DNA of 16,723 bases. Origin: JADJYF01 sp050186725. Its GTDB lineage: Bacteria > Pseudomonadota > Gammaproteobacteria > Ga0077536. Positions 6,647 to 14,781 of this stretch are shown piece after piece (positions within the stretch are counted from its first letter, which is position 1; every line of letters begins with the position of its first letter). The stretch covers positions 1 through 16,723 of the forward strand of contig JBFWYG010000089.1 in NCBI GenBank assembly GCA_050186725.1, in the 5' to 3' direction. Under the pieces are notes generated by a model. That model saw nothing but the letters and a program-made list of their open reading frames with translations. It was not told the origin of the DNA and did no database searches. The position numbers and the translations under genes are program-made.

Positions 6647-9058
6647 ATGTTGCGCGTCCTCGACTGTCTGCGGCTCGATCACGATCCCTACCTAGTGCTG
6701 CTCGCCGCGGCCATCTGCTGTTTCGGCACGATTGCTTCGATGGTGGTCGCGACCCGTGCGATGCGCGGCGAACACGCCACGCTGTGGATGGCGCTGCTGG
6801 CGATCTGCGCGGGGTCCTCGGTGTGGGCCACCCACTTTCTGGCCATGCTGGCCTATCGCACCGCCATACCCATGACCTACGACGCGAGCCTCACGCTCGC
6901 GTCCTATTTGCTCGGCGTGGCACTGATGGGCGCCGGACTCAGGGTGGCGCTGCGCGCGCCGGACGATGCCCACGCGGCCGTGCTGGGCGGTGCCATTGTC
7001 GGCGCCGGCGTCACGACGCTGCACTACGTCGGCATGGCGGCTCTGCGCGTGCCCGGCCAGTTGCATTACAGTCCGGAGATCGTGATCGCGTCGGTCACGG
7101 CAAGCTCGCTGCTCGGTGGCGCTGCCCTTTACGTCGGGCTCTGCAGCCACCGTCCGCGGGCGGTGGGCTTCAGCGCCCTGCTGCTGATCGCGATGACCGT
7201 GACGCTGCACTTCACGGGCATGGGCGCGGTGCGGCTGGAACTCGGGTACGACGTCGATGCCGGCGCGGGCATGTCGCGCGGCGTGCTCGCCGTCGCGGTG
7301 TCTCTCGCAGCCATCGGCGTGTTGCTGATCGGCGCGGTTGCGGCGATCGTCGATCAGCGCGTATCGCGACGACTGGCCGGTGAAGCGGAACGCTTCCGTA
7401 CCCTCGCCGACGGCGCGATGGAAGGCCTGATCGTGCATCGTGATGGCCTGGTGGTCGACATGAACGCAGCCGCGCGCGCGATGTTCGCGTTCGAGGGGGG
7501 CGGCGCGGCCCTGTGCATCCGCCACTGGTTCGAAGATCTGGAACCGGAAGCGGCCGAGATCCTGCGCAGCAGCGACGGACGCGCCGTGGAACTGGCCTTG
7601 CCGCGCCAGGACGGCAGCCGCTTTCCAGCCGAGATCTGCGCACGCCACATGCGGCTCGCCGACGGCGGCGACGGCGAACTGCTGGCGATTCGCGATCTGA
7701 CCGTGCGCAAGGCGACCGAGGCGCGCATCGAACACCTCGCCTGGCATGACCCGCTGACCGATCTGCCCAATCGCCGCCTGTTCCTCGAACTTGCCAACAA
7801 GGCCATCGCGCAGGTCGCGCGCGGCGGCCAGCACCTGGCGGTACTCGCCATCGACCTGGACGGCTTCAAGCTGGTCAACGACGTGCACGGCCATGCCGCG
7901 GGCGACAGTCTGCTCAAGCAGGTCGCGGCGCGCATCGCCGCGACGCTGCGCGATGCGGACGTCGCCGCGCGCTTCGGCGGCGACGAGTTCGCCATCCTGC
8001 AGAGCCTGGCGAGCCAACCAGAGCAGGCCATGTGCCTGGCCGAGCGCCTGCTCGACCTGCTGGCCGCGCCCTTGTATATCGGCGGGGTGGAGGTCACGGT
8101 CAGCGCCTCCATCGGTGTCGCTCTGTATCCCACGGACGGTCGCACGACCGACGAACTGCTGCGCAACGCCGACACCGCCATGTATCGAGCCAAGGCCGAC
8201 GGCAAGGCGACCTGTCGCTTCTTCGAAGCGCAGATGGATGCCGAAGTCGAAACGCGTCGGCGCCTGGAGGCGCGCCTGCGGCAGGCGGTGGCCGACGAGC
8301 GCCTGCAGGTGTTCTTCCAGCCGCTGGTCGGCAGCGGCGATCATCGTCCGCTCGGCTTCGAGGCACTGGTGCGCTGGCACGACGCGGAACTCGGCAACAT
8401 CTCGCCGGCGGACTTCATTCCTGTCGCCGAGCAGACCGGGCTCATCGTCGCCATCGGCGAACAAGTGCTGCGGCGCGCGTGCCGCGAGGCGGCGGGCTGG
8501 TCGGCGCCGCTGCGCGTGGCGGTCAACCTCTCGGCCGTGCAGTTTCGCCGCAAGGGCCTGGTCGACATGGTGCGCGGCGTGCTGGAGGACACCGGGCTGC
8601 CCGGTGAGCGGCTGGAGCTGGAAGTGACGGAGTCACTCTTGATCGACAATCGCGACGAGGCGCTGCGCACCTTGACGGCCCTGAAGGCGCTCGGCGTGCG
8701 CATCGCGATGGACGACTTCGGTACGGGCTACTCGTCTCTGAGCTATCTGCAGAGCTTTCCGTTCGACAAGATCAAGATCGATCGCGTGTTCGTCGCCGAT
8801 CTCGAGCGCGGCGAACAGAATGCTTCCATCGTGCGGGCCGTGGCTTCCATGGGGCAGAGCCTGCGCATGCGCGTGGTGGCGGAGGGCGTCGAATCAGCGG
8901 CGCAGGCTCACCTGCTGCGCGACTTGTCCTGTGACGAACTGCAGGGCTACTACATCGCGCGGCCGATGCCGGCCGAGGCGGTGGAGGACTTCCTGCTCGG
9001 CCACGTCGCGCCTGCCGCGCCGGCGACGGTGGTCGACCTGCGTCGCGCCACGCGCTGA
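6647..9058 (+). CDS. MHYT-PAS-GGDEF-EAL membrane c-di-GMP regulator
   Basis: Start ATG 6647 (803 aa) is chosen for GGAG at 6636-6639 and because the family begins MLRVLDC... here. Residues 8-245 form an MHYT sensor with several membrane helices; its repeated His motifs are at H63 (WATHF), H126 (LHYVGM) and H188 (LHFTGM), proposed in the family to bind copper for sensing gases. A PAS-like region follows (about 255-355). The diguanylate cyclase has GGDEF at 444-448 and an RxxD inhibitory site at R435-D438. The phosphodiesterase has E572 (EAL), N627, E659, D689-D690 (DDFGTGYS) and E746, the expected metal and catalytic residues. Both enzymes therefore look intact, so net direction cannot be read. 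It stands alone on its strand and ends 11 bp from the convergent dioxygenase gene. Confidence 0.95.
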   Translation: MLRVLDCLRLDHDPYLVLLAAAICCFGTIASMVVATRAMRGEHATLWMALLAICAGSSVWATHFLAMLAYRTAIPMTYDASLTLASYLLGVALMGAGLRVALRAPDDAHAAVLGGAIVGAGVTTLHYVGMAALRVPGQLHYSPEIVIASVTASSLLGGAALYVGLCSHRPRAVGFSALLLIAMTVTLHFTGMGAVRLELGYDVDAGAGMSRGVLAVAVSLAAIGVLLIGAVAAIVDQRVSRRLAGEAERFRTLADGAMEGLIVHRDGLVVDMNAAARAMFAFEGGGAALCIRHWFEDLEPEAAEILRSSDGRAVELALPRQDGSRFPAEICARHMRLADGGDGELLAIRDLTVRKATEARIEHLAWHDPLTDLPNRRLFLELANKAIAQVARGGQHLAVLAIDLDGFKLVNDVHGHAAGDSLLKQVAARIAATLRDADVAARFGGDEFAILQSLASQPEQAMCLAERLLDLLAAPLYIGGVEVTVSASIGVALYPTDGRTTDELLRNADTAMYRAKADGKATCRFFEAQMDAEVETRRRLEARLRQAVADERLQVFFQPLVGSGDHRPLGFEALVRWHDAELGNISPADFIPVAEQTGLIVAIGEQVLRRACREAAGWSAPLRVAVNLSAVQFRRKGLVDMVRGVLEDTGLPGERLELEVTESLLIDNRDEALRTLTALKALGVRIAMDDFGTGYSSLSYLQSFPFDKIKIDRVFVADLERGEQNASIVRAVASMGQSLRMRVVAEGVESAAQAHLLRDLSCDELQGYYIARPMPAEAVEDFLLGHVAPAAPATVVDLRRATR

Positions 9059-9069
9059 GGCGCGCGGCG

Positions 9070-10236
9070 TCAGATGCTGAGATCGAGCAGGTTGTAGTCC
9101 TTGAGCGTCGGCAGCAGCGACGCGTCCCAGCGGAAGCGCGCTTGTTCGCCCGCGAAGGGCGCGTAGCGGAACGGCGTCTCGTCGGGATAGCGCTGACGGC
9201 GCGCGTCGATGGCGTAGGCGATGAGCCGCGAGCGTTCGCGGATGCGCGCCTCGTCGTAGGTCGCGACCGCGTTGTGCACGCCGCCCGCGGTCACGCCGAG
9301 CACCGACGCGCGGCGATGAAAGCCGAAGTTGAGCGTCACGCGCGTGTCCCGGCTGGTGTTGGCGAAGGAGCCGTGCACCGCCTGGCGGTTGCAGATCGCA
9401 ACATCGCCCGGCGCGCACAGGATCGGCACCGCGTCCTGCAGGCGGTCGCAGCCGGCCGCGTCCACCAGCGCCTTGATGTCGAGCTTGCCCTGCGCATGCG
9501 AGCCGGGCACCACCCACACGCCATTGGCCGCGGTGCAGCCGTAGAGCTGCGCCATGAAATTGAAACCATGGGTGCCGGCGTCGAGCGTCGGGCTCTGCCA
9601 GTGGGTGGTGCCATCCTGGTGCCAGGCCACCGACGCGCCTTCGCCGGGCTTCTTGATCCATACCGCTTCGTTGAAGGGCGTGAAGTCCTCGCCGTTGACG
9701 GCGGCCGCCACCGCCAGCAGGCCGGGATGGCCGTAGAGTCGCAGGCAGGCCTCGGAGAACTGCAGCGAGCCCAGGAACAGGTACAGAACTTTCGCGGGGG
9801 CGTCGGCGGCCGCGCGCGGTTCGTACATGCGCGCCGGATGACGGCCGTTGGCGAGCGTGGTGCCGCCGAAGGGATCGGCCAGCGGCCGCGCCCAGAAGAA
9901 GGTCGGCGCGCGGCAGTCGGCGCCGAGCGCGGGACGCCCATGGCGGTCGAGCGCGGCGCCCTCGCTGGCCGGCACCCGTTCGAGCACTTCGTTCAGATCG
10001 CGTTCGATGTCCGAGCGTTCCTCGGCGCCGAGCACGCCCTCGAACACGTAGAAGCCGGTGCGCCAGTAGGCATCGAGGATGTCCCGGGCGATGCCGCCCG
10101 CGGCGTCGTAGCGCAGCGGGCCGCGGTTGCCGAGCGCGCGGGCGCGGCGCTCGCCATCGGCCAGGTAGGCCTGCATCGCGGCCTGTTCCGGGCCGTAGTC
10201 GGTGGTGACGCGCGGATCGTGGGCGAGCAGGGCCAT
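9070..10236 (-). CDS. Phytanoyl-CoA dioxygenase (PhyH) family protein
   Basis: ATG 10236 (388 aa) has GGAGG 5 nt upstream (10246-10242); an earlier in-frame start at 10290 lacks this. The Fe(II)/2-oxoglutarate site is visible: H206-x-D208 in VAWHQDGTTHW, the distal H288 in AVHGSFANTSRDTR, and R299 for the 2-oxoglutarate carboxylate. GVWVVPGSHAQGKLDI near 239-254 is the usual PhyH strand. It is somewhat longer than many PhyH proteins, with an extra N-terminal section of about 110 residues before the conserved part. It probably hydroxylates a small molecule or acyl chain; substrate unknown. It follows the enoyl-CoA hydratase-type gene by 78 nt on the same strand, which suggests a shared acyl-CoA pathway. 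Confidence 0.9.
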   Translation of the reverse strand: MALLAHDPRVTTDYGPEQAAMQAYLADGERRARALGNRGPLRYDAAGGIARDILDAYWRTGFYVFEGVLGAEERSDIERDLNEVLERVPASEGAALDRHGRPALGADCRAPTFFWARPLADPFGGTTLANGRHPARMYEPRAAADAPAKVLYLFLGSLQFSEACLRLYGHPGLLAVAAAVNGEDFTPFNEAVWIKKPGEGASVAWHQDGTTHWQSPTLDAGTHGFNFMAQLYGCTAANGVWVVPGSHAQGKLDIKALVDAAGCDRLQDAVPILCAPGDVAICNRQAVHGSFANTSRDTRVTLNFGFHRRASVLGVTAGGVHNAVATYDEARIRERSRLIAYAIDARRQRYPDETPFRYAPFAGEQARFRWDASLLPTLKDYNLLDLSI

Positions 10237-10314
10237 GGCAACCTCCCCGGTGCTGGCAAAGCGCGGAGCGCGCTGGACACTGTAGCCCATCGCGCCGCCG
10301 CGCGCCGCGCGAGT

Positions 10315-11145
10315 CTAGGCGCCGATCGCGTCGCCGGGCTTGGGCGGCACGCCCTGCGCCGCCACCCACGCGCGTCGCTTCTCGAAGGGTTGCGCGACGT
10401 AGTCGCGCATGCGCGCCATGGCCTCGTCGGTGACGATGGTCTTCAGCCATTCCTCGGCCTCGACCTTGAGGCCTTCCTCCATGGGCAGGTTGGCGCCGCG
10501 ATTGATGGCGCGCTTGGCGCCGGTCACCGACACCGGCGCGGAGCGCGCGAGACCATGGGCGATGTCGATGGCGCGCGCCCTGGCGTCGACGGCGAGTTCG
10601 GTGACGAGACCCAGCTCCAACGCGCCCTCGGGTGTCACGGTGCGGCTGCGCATGAGGAAGTCCATCGCGCGGCCGTGGCCGACGATGCGCGCCAGGAGCT
10701 GCGAGCCGGTGCCGGTGAGGATGCCGAGCGCGACTTCGGGAAAGCCGATGCGGTAGTCGCCGCGCTGCGCGACGCGGATATCGCAGTTCAGCGACAGCTC
10801 GAGGCCGCAGCCCATGGTGTCGCCGGTCATGCCGACCACGATGGGCTTGTCCAGCCAGGCCAGCGAGCGCAGCAGGGTGTGGTAGCCGTAGATCAGGCCG
10901 TGGGCCGCGCGCGTGAGCGCCGCGCGATCGCCGTCCATCGCCACCAGTTCTTCCACGCTGTAGTGGGTGATGTAGCGATCGGGCACCGCGCCGGTCAGCA
11001 CCACCGCCTTCACGTCGGGTTCGCGCCAGCGCGCGATCAGCTCGGCCAGCTCGGCGATGCCCGGTCCGATCATGTAGTTCGTGGGTGGGTTGTAATAACC
11101 GGCGATGAAGACGCCGTCCTGCTGCTCGGTGTGCCAGTACTGCAT
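10315..11145 (-). CDS. Enoyl-CoA hydratase/isomerase (crotonase) family protein
   Basis: A 276-residue crotonase. The oxyanion-hole region MGCGLELSLNCDIRVA (111-126) and the later FPEVALGILTGTGSQLLARIVG carry E116 and E137, aligned with the two catalytic glutamates of enoyl-CoA hydratases, so hydratase activity is plausible. A first oxyanion-hole segment is near YITHYSVEELVAM (58-70), unlike the standard A-G-A-D pattern, so CoA-substrate handling may differ. ATG 11145 has GGGGAG at 11160-11155, 9 nt upstream. It is the first gene of a pair with the PhyH gene. The exact step (hydratase, isomerase or other crotonase chemistry) cannot be fixed from sequence. Confidence 0.9.
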   Translation of the reverse strand: MQYWHTEQQDGVFIAGYYNPPTNYMIGPGIAELAELIARWREPDVKAVVLTGAVPDRYITHYSVEELVAMDGDRAALTRAAHGLIYGYHTLLRSLAWLDKPIVVGMTGDTMGCGLELSLNCDIRVAQRGDYRIGFPEVALGILTGTGSQLLARIVGHGRAMDFLMRSRTVTPEGALELGLVTELAVDARARAIDIAHGLARSAPVSVTGAKRAINRGANLPMEEGLKVEAEEWLKTIVTDEAMARMRDYVAQPFEKRRAWVAAQGVPPKPGDAIGA

Positions 11146-11201
11146 GGTCGTGGACTCCCCTTTGAATGACGCCCGGCGCGCGGAGGCGCGGCGGTGGGCT
11201 C

Positions 11202-11230
11202 ACCATAACCGTCGTCCGCGCGGGGGTAAA
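11202..11230 (-). promoter_or_regulatory. Candidate promoter for the crotonase/PhyH pair
   Basis: On the minus strand, TTTACC (11230-11225) and TATGGT (11207-11202) are spaced by 17 nt. Each matches its sigma70 consensus at four of six positions. The start point would be near 11195, about 50 nt before the ATG at 11145. Strength is modest and activation is likely needed. Confidence 0.33.
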
Positions 11231-11255
11231 CGCGGAACCGGCGCGGCGCGCGTTT
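11228..11255. repeat. Imperfect inverted repeat, possible operator
   Basis: AAACGCG (11228-11234) and CGCGTTT (11249-11255) are perfect 7-nt inverted arms with a 14-nt spacer. The left arm overlaps the proposed -35 of the leftward promoter. The repeat sits in the short divergent region between the crotonase and GT2 genes, where a regulator site would be expected. The arms are short and the spacer GC-rich, so chance is possible. Confidence 0.3.
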
Positions 11256-11333
11256 CAGCGATGTTCGCGTTGCCGGCTGGTCGCCATGGACGCGGGCCGC
11301 TAAGGTGGCGGCCACTCCCCGCATGGCGCACCG

Positions 11334-12344
11334 ATGCCGAGCCTGAGCCTGCTGCTGCCCTATCGCAACGCCGCCGCGACGCTGCCGGAATGCCTGGCGA
11401 GCATCGCCGCGCAGAGCCATGCGGACTACGAGGTCATCGCGGTCGACGACGGTTCCACCGACGACTCAGCGGCGCTGCTGCGCGCGGAGGCCGCGCGCGA
11501 TCCGCGAGTGCGCTGTCTCGCCAATCCCGGTGTCGGCTTGGTGGCGGCCTTGAACCACGGGCTCGCCGCGGCGCGCGCCGAGATCATCGTGCGCATGGAC
11601 GCCGACGACCGCATGCACCCCGAGCGCCGCGCGCGCCAGTGGGCGCAGCTGCGCGACGACCCATCGCTCACGCTTTCCGCGACCCAGGTGCGCGCCTTTC
11701 CGGAAGAGCTCTTGACCGCGGGCTTTCGCGAGTACCTGCGCTGGCAGAACGCTTGTCTCAGTCCCAACGACCTCGCCGAAGAGATCTACGTCGAATCGCC
11801 GCTGGCCCACCCGAGCGTCGCGTTCCGCCGCGCGCCGGTGCTGGCGCTCGGCGGCTATCGCCACGGTGACTTCCCCGAGGACTATGACCTGTGGTTGAGG
11901 CTCCACAGCCAAGGCCATCGCATGGCCAAGCTCGAGGCGGTGCTGCTCGACTGGCGCGAATCGGTGGGGCGGACCTCGCGCACCGACCCACGCTACGCGC
12001 GCGACGCCTTCGACCGGCTGCGCGCGCGGTACCTGGCGCGCGATCCGCGTCTGCTCGCGCGCCGCGACGACTTCGTGATCTGGGGCGCGGGCCGCCGCAC
12101 GCGTCAGCGCTGCGCCAGGCTGCTCGAGCAGGGCTTCACGCCACGCGCCTGGGTGGACATCGACGCGCGCAAGATAGGCAATCGGCTGGTCGGCGTGCCG
12201 GTCTGCCCGCCGGCGGTGCTCGACACGCCCGAGCGGCCCTTCGTGCTGGTCTACGTCACCAGCCACGGCGCGCGCGAGGCGGTCGCGGCGGACCTCGCGG
12301 CGCGCGGCTACCGGCGCGGGCAGGATTGGCTGGCGGTGGGCTGA
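11334..12344 (+). CDS. GT2 family glycosyltransferase with C-terminal Rossmann-like domain
   Basis: Residues 1-210 form a GT-A glycosyltransferase of family 2: an opening strand SLSLLLPYRNAAATLPECL, the nucleotide-sugar site DDGSTD at 38-43, the metal-binding DADD at 89-92 and the acceptor-side ED at 182-183 (FPEDYDLWLRL). It lacks membrane helices, so it is cytoplasmic or peripheral. Residues 245-336 add a different domain: FVIWGAGRRTRQRCARLL with a glycine-rich loop at 251-253, a VDID near 274-277 and IGNRLVGVPV near 281-290, in the manner of PglD/NeuD N-terminal nucleotide-binding domains. It probably helps build a surface glycan. ATG 11334 has no clear ribosome site, so the start is less certain. 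Confidence 0.88.
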   Translation: MPSLSLLLPYRNAAATLPECLASIAAQSHADYEVIAVDDGSTDDSAALLRAEAARDPRVRCLANPGVGLVAALNHGLAAARAEIIVRMDADDRMHPERRARQWAQLRDDPSLTLSATQVRAFPEELLTAGFREYLRWQNACLSPNDLAEEIYVESPLAHPSVAFRRAPVLALGGYRHGDFPEDYDLWLRLHSQGHRMAKLEAVLLDWRESVGRTSRTDPRYARDAFDRLRARYLARDPRLLARRDDFVIWGAGRRTRQRCARLLEQGFTPRAWVDIDARKIGNRLVGVPVCPPAVLDTPERPFVLVYVTSHGAREAVAADLAARGYRRGQDWLAVG

Positions 12345-12455
12345 GGCCGTGGCCGGCGCGGCGTGGCGTAGCGAGGTCCGCGCCCATGGCTGGAGAGCCG
12401 CGCCGTTAGCGCATAGCATGTCGCGCATCGTTCACCCGCCTGGAGGTTCCAACCC

Positions 12456-12878
12456 GTGACCCACGACACCTACGTCGCGACCGGCGACATGCCCTGGCTC
12501 AACTTCGGCAACGGCATCGACTTCAAGATCCTGCGCACCAGCCAGGAGACCGGCGCCTGGAGCGTACTGTTCCGCTGCGCCGCGGGCTCGTCGTTCAATC
12601 CTCATCGCCACCTCGCCGGCGGCGAATACCTGATGCTGAAGGGCACCATGCAAGTCCGCGGCGGCAAGGAGAAGGGCGGCGTGACCGCCAAGGCCGGCGA
12701 CTACGGCTACGAGCCGAACGGCGTGCTGCACGACGAGACCTTCTTCCCGGTGGAGTCCGAGCTCTACTTCACCAACCACGGCGCGATCCAGTTCCTGACG
12801 CCGGATCTGAAGCCGGACTTCGTGCTCGACTACGCGCTGCTGGAGCAGCTCGGCCAGACCGCGGCGAAGGCGGCCTGA
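12456..12878 (+). CDS. Single-domain cupin, DHAP dioxygenase/acetylacetone-cleaving enzyme-like
   Basis: Starts with GTG at 12456, supported by GGAGG at 12442-12446, 9 nt upstream. The 140 residues form one cupin. Motif one reads SSFNPHRHLAGGEYLMLKG with metal ligands H50, H52 and E57. Motif two reads AGDYGYEPNGVLHDETFF with H92. The pattern resembles cupins annotated as acetylacetone-cleaving or 2,4'-dihydroxyacetophenone dioxygenases, which split carbon-carbon bonds with iron. That specific role is unproven: the cupin fold is shared by many functions. It lies between two glycan-related genes, 111 nt after the GT2 stop and 43 nt before the membrane-protein start, so co-transcription is possible. 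Confidence 0.83.
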   Translation: MTHDTYVATGDMPWLNFGNGIDFKILRTSQETGAWSVLFRCAAGSSFNPHRHLAGGEYLMLKGTMQVRGGKEKGGVTAKAGDYGYEPNGVLHDETFFPVESELYFTNHGAIQFLTPDLKPDFVLDYALLEQLGQTAAKAA

Positions 12879-12899
12879 GCTCGCCTGCCGTCAGTCCCG

Positions 12900-12921
12900 C
12901 GCGCGCCGCCGGCGGCGCGCG
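12900..12921. repeat. Perfect 22-nt palindrome directly before the membrane-protein ATG
   Basis: The bases 12900-12921 are self-complementary (centre GCCGGC, arms of CG alternation). In RNA they would form a 9-bp stem with a 4-nt loop, ending one base before the ATG at 12922. It is 21 nt after the cupin stop. It could be a terminator-like hairpin for the cupin, a protein-binding operator, or a structure hiding the ribosome site. No T-run follows. Confidence 0.6.
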
Positions 12922-14772
12922 ATGGGGCGCAGGTTCTTGAGCGTATCGCTCCTCGAAGGCGCGGCGCCGCGCTTGGCGCGAAGCCCGCTGACCCTGCTGT
13001 TGCTGGTGGCGCTCGGCGTGCTCATCGGTCTGCGCCTGCTGGTCGATCTCGCCCAACCGCTGCTGGCCGACGACACCTGGTGGCACGTCGCGCTCGGCCG
13101 CGTGTTCCTCGCTCAACACGGCCTGCCGGCGGCGGAGCCTCTGCTCTTCACCTCGGCCGGTCACGCCCAGCACTACCAGGAATGGCTGTTCGAGGTGCTG
13201 GTCGCGCTGGTCGATCGCGTCGGCGGCCTGCCGGCGCTGCGCGCGCTCGAACTACTGCTCGGCGCGGCGGTGCTGCAGCAGGTCTACCGCTTCGGTCGTC
13301 ACCAGGGCTTTACCCCGTCCGTGGCGCTTGCGCTGGTCGCGAGCCTCGTGTTGTTCGCCTACCAGCGCCTGCTGCAGCTGCGGCCCGAGCTGCTCGCAAT
13401 GCTCGCTTTCTTCGCCTTGCTCAACCTCTACTGCGTGCCGCGCCTCGGCGCCGCGCGCGCCGCGGCGGTCGTCGCCCTCGTCGTGCTGTGGACCAACGTG
13501 CATGCCACGGTACTCATCGTGTTCCCTTTCATGCTCGCCTGGCAGCTGGTGCACGCACGCCGCGCGCGCGCCCACATCGCCACGCTGCTCGCGGCCTTCG
13601 CGGCCGTGGCGCTCAATCCCCAGGGGCTGCGCCAGTACGTTTTCTACTTCATCCACGATGCCAATAATCCGCTCGCGCGCGTGGTCGACGAATGGGGGGC
13701 GCTGTTCGTCGCGCCCAAGGGCTACACCGGCGTGCTGCCGTGGTCGGCGCCGCTGCTGCTCGCGGCCTACGTCGGCGTGCTGCTCGCGGTGCTGGTGGTG
13801 GCTCTGGCGACGCTGCGTGGACGCAGCCGCGCCGAGCCGCACCGCATCCTGTGGGCGGCGCTCGCGCTGGCGGCAGCGGCGGTCGCCGTGCGTTTCCTGT
13901 GGCTGATGCCGCTCGCGCTGGCGGCGGTGCTGCCGGAGGCATCGCGGCCGGCCGCGCGGCACGGGCGCGTGCTGGCGCTGGCCGCGCTGCTGCTGGTGAC
14001 GGTGCATCTCTTCGGCGGTGACACGCGCGGCTACGGCTATCCACTGCGCGGCGACGCGCTGGCGGGCTGGCTCGCGCCGCGCGGGTTGAACACCAAGCTG
14101 ATGCCGGCGACGGTGGCGGCCATCGAGGCGAGTGGCTTCGGCGGTCGCCTGCTCGCGCCCTATGAACTCGGCGGCTACCTGTCCTACGCGCTGCATCCGC
14201 GCGTGCGGGTGTATTTCAACGGACGCTACGACAGCTATCCGCGCGCGGTGTACGACGACTACTTCGCCATGCTGACCGGCGGCGCCGCGGCCGCCGCGCG
14301 CCTGCGCCACCACGGGGTGGACGCGGCCCTGCTGCCGGCGGACGACGTCCACTACCGCCTGGTCTACACGCTGCGGCGCCTCGGTTGGTGCGACGCCTAC
14401 CAGGATACCCAGGCGGTGTGGTTGCTGGCGCCCGCGGCGCAAGGCGGCAGGGTGGCCTGCGATGCGCGCGGCACGCAGATGGTGGATGCGGTGATCGCGG
14501 CGCGCCTCGCCGCTGGTGATGCGTTCACCGCGTTGAATCTCGCCCTGCACCACCAGCGCTACACGCGGGTGCTCGCGATGCTGGCCGACGTGGGGCAGGC
14601 CGCTCAGGTGCGTCGCGCGGCAGCCAGCATCGCCGGCATGTGCAGGTTGAACGCGCGCCTGGCAAGTGGTCTGCCGCAGCCGACCACGCTGGATCCCGTC
14701 TGGGCCGCCGAGTGGCGCGCGGAGAGCGCCTTGTGCGCGCTGCCGGAGATGGGCGGCGCGGGCGCGGGTTAG
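12922..14772 (+). CDS. Polytopic membrane protein, GT-C-like (putative lipid-linked-sugar glycosyltransferase fold)
   Basis: The 616-residue product has a first membrane helix near residues 22-45 and several more to about 365, then a soluble C-terminal region. After the first helix comes AQPLLADDTWWHVALGR with acidic D50-D51, the location of catalytic acids in GT-C enzymes, then P-L-L-F-T and HYQEWLFEVLVAL near 72-95, a pattern shared by uncharacterised proteins of this group. The C-terminal part includes GGRLLAPYELGGYLSYAL, then VRVYFNGRYDSYP (about 407-440), also typical. Transfer of a sugar from a polyprenyl carrier is a family-level inference, not seen. ATG 12922 abuts a perfect palindrome and has no free ribosome site, so the true start may lie slightly downstream (TTG 12937 is possible). 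Confidence 0.75.
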   Translation: MGRRFLSVSLLEGAAPRLARSPLTLLLLVALGVLIGLRLLVDLAQPLLADDTWWHVALGRVFLAQHGLPAAEPLLFTSAGHAQHYQEWLFEVLVALVDRVGGLPALRALELLLGAAVLQQVYRFGRHQGFTPSVALALVASLVLFAYQRLLQLRPELLAMLAFFALLNLYCVPRLGAARAAAVVALVVLWTNVHATVLIVFPFMLAWQLVHARRARAHIATLLAAFAAVALNPQGLRQYVFYFIHDANNPLARVVDEWGALFVAPKGYTGVLPWSAPLLLAAYVGVLLAVLVVALATLRGRSRAEPHRILWAALALAAAAVAVRFLWLMPLALAAVLPEASRPAARHGRVLALAALLLVTVHLFGGDTRGYGYPLRGDALAGWLAPRGLNTKLMPATVAAIEASGFGGRLLAPYELGGYLSYALHPRVRVYFNGRYDSYPRAVYDDYFAMLTGGAAAAARLRHHGVDAALLPADDVHYRLVYTLRRLGWCDAYQDTQAVWLLAPAAQGGRVACDARGTQMVDAVIAARLAAGDAFTALNLALHHQRYTRVLAMLADVGQAAQVRRAAASIAGMCRLNARLASGLPQPTTLDPVWAAEWRAESALCALPEMGGAGAG

Positions 14773-14781
14773 CGCCGCCGT

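Noticed and set aside
9044..9064. CGCGCC/GGCGCG stem between the convergent c-di-GMP and PhyH genes
   Set aside because: Six pairs of CG-only sequence without a T-run are too common in this DNA to call a terminator.
8894..11206. 770-codon minus-strand frame, and a 675-codon plus-strand frame at 9142-11169
   Set aside because: Both span the PhyH and crotonase genes and cross their boundaries in wrong frames; the families are readable only in the frames annotated.
13252..14553. 433-codon minus-strand frame inside the GT-C-like gene
   Set aside because: No recognisable domain, and its His/Arg/Gln-rich composition is that of a complement of Leu/Ala/Val-rich membrane coding sequence.
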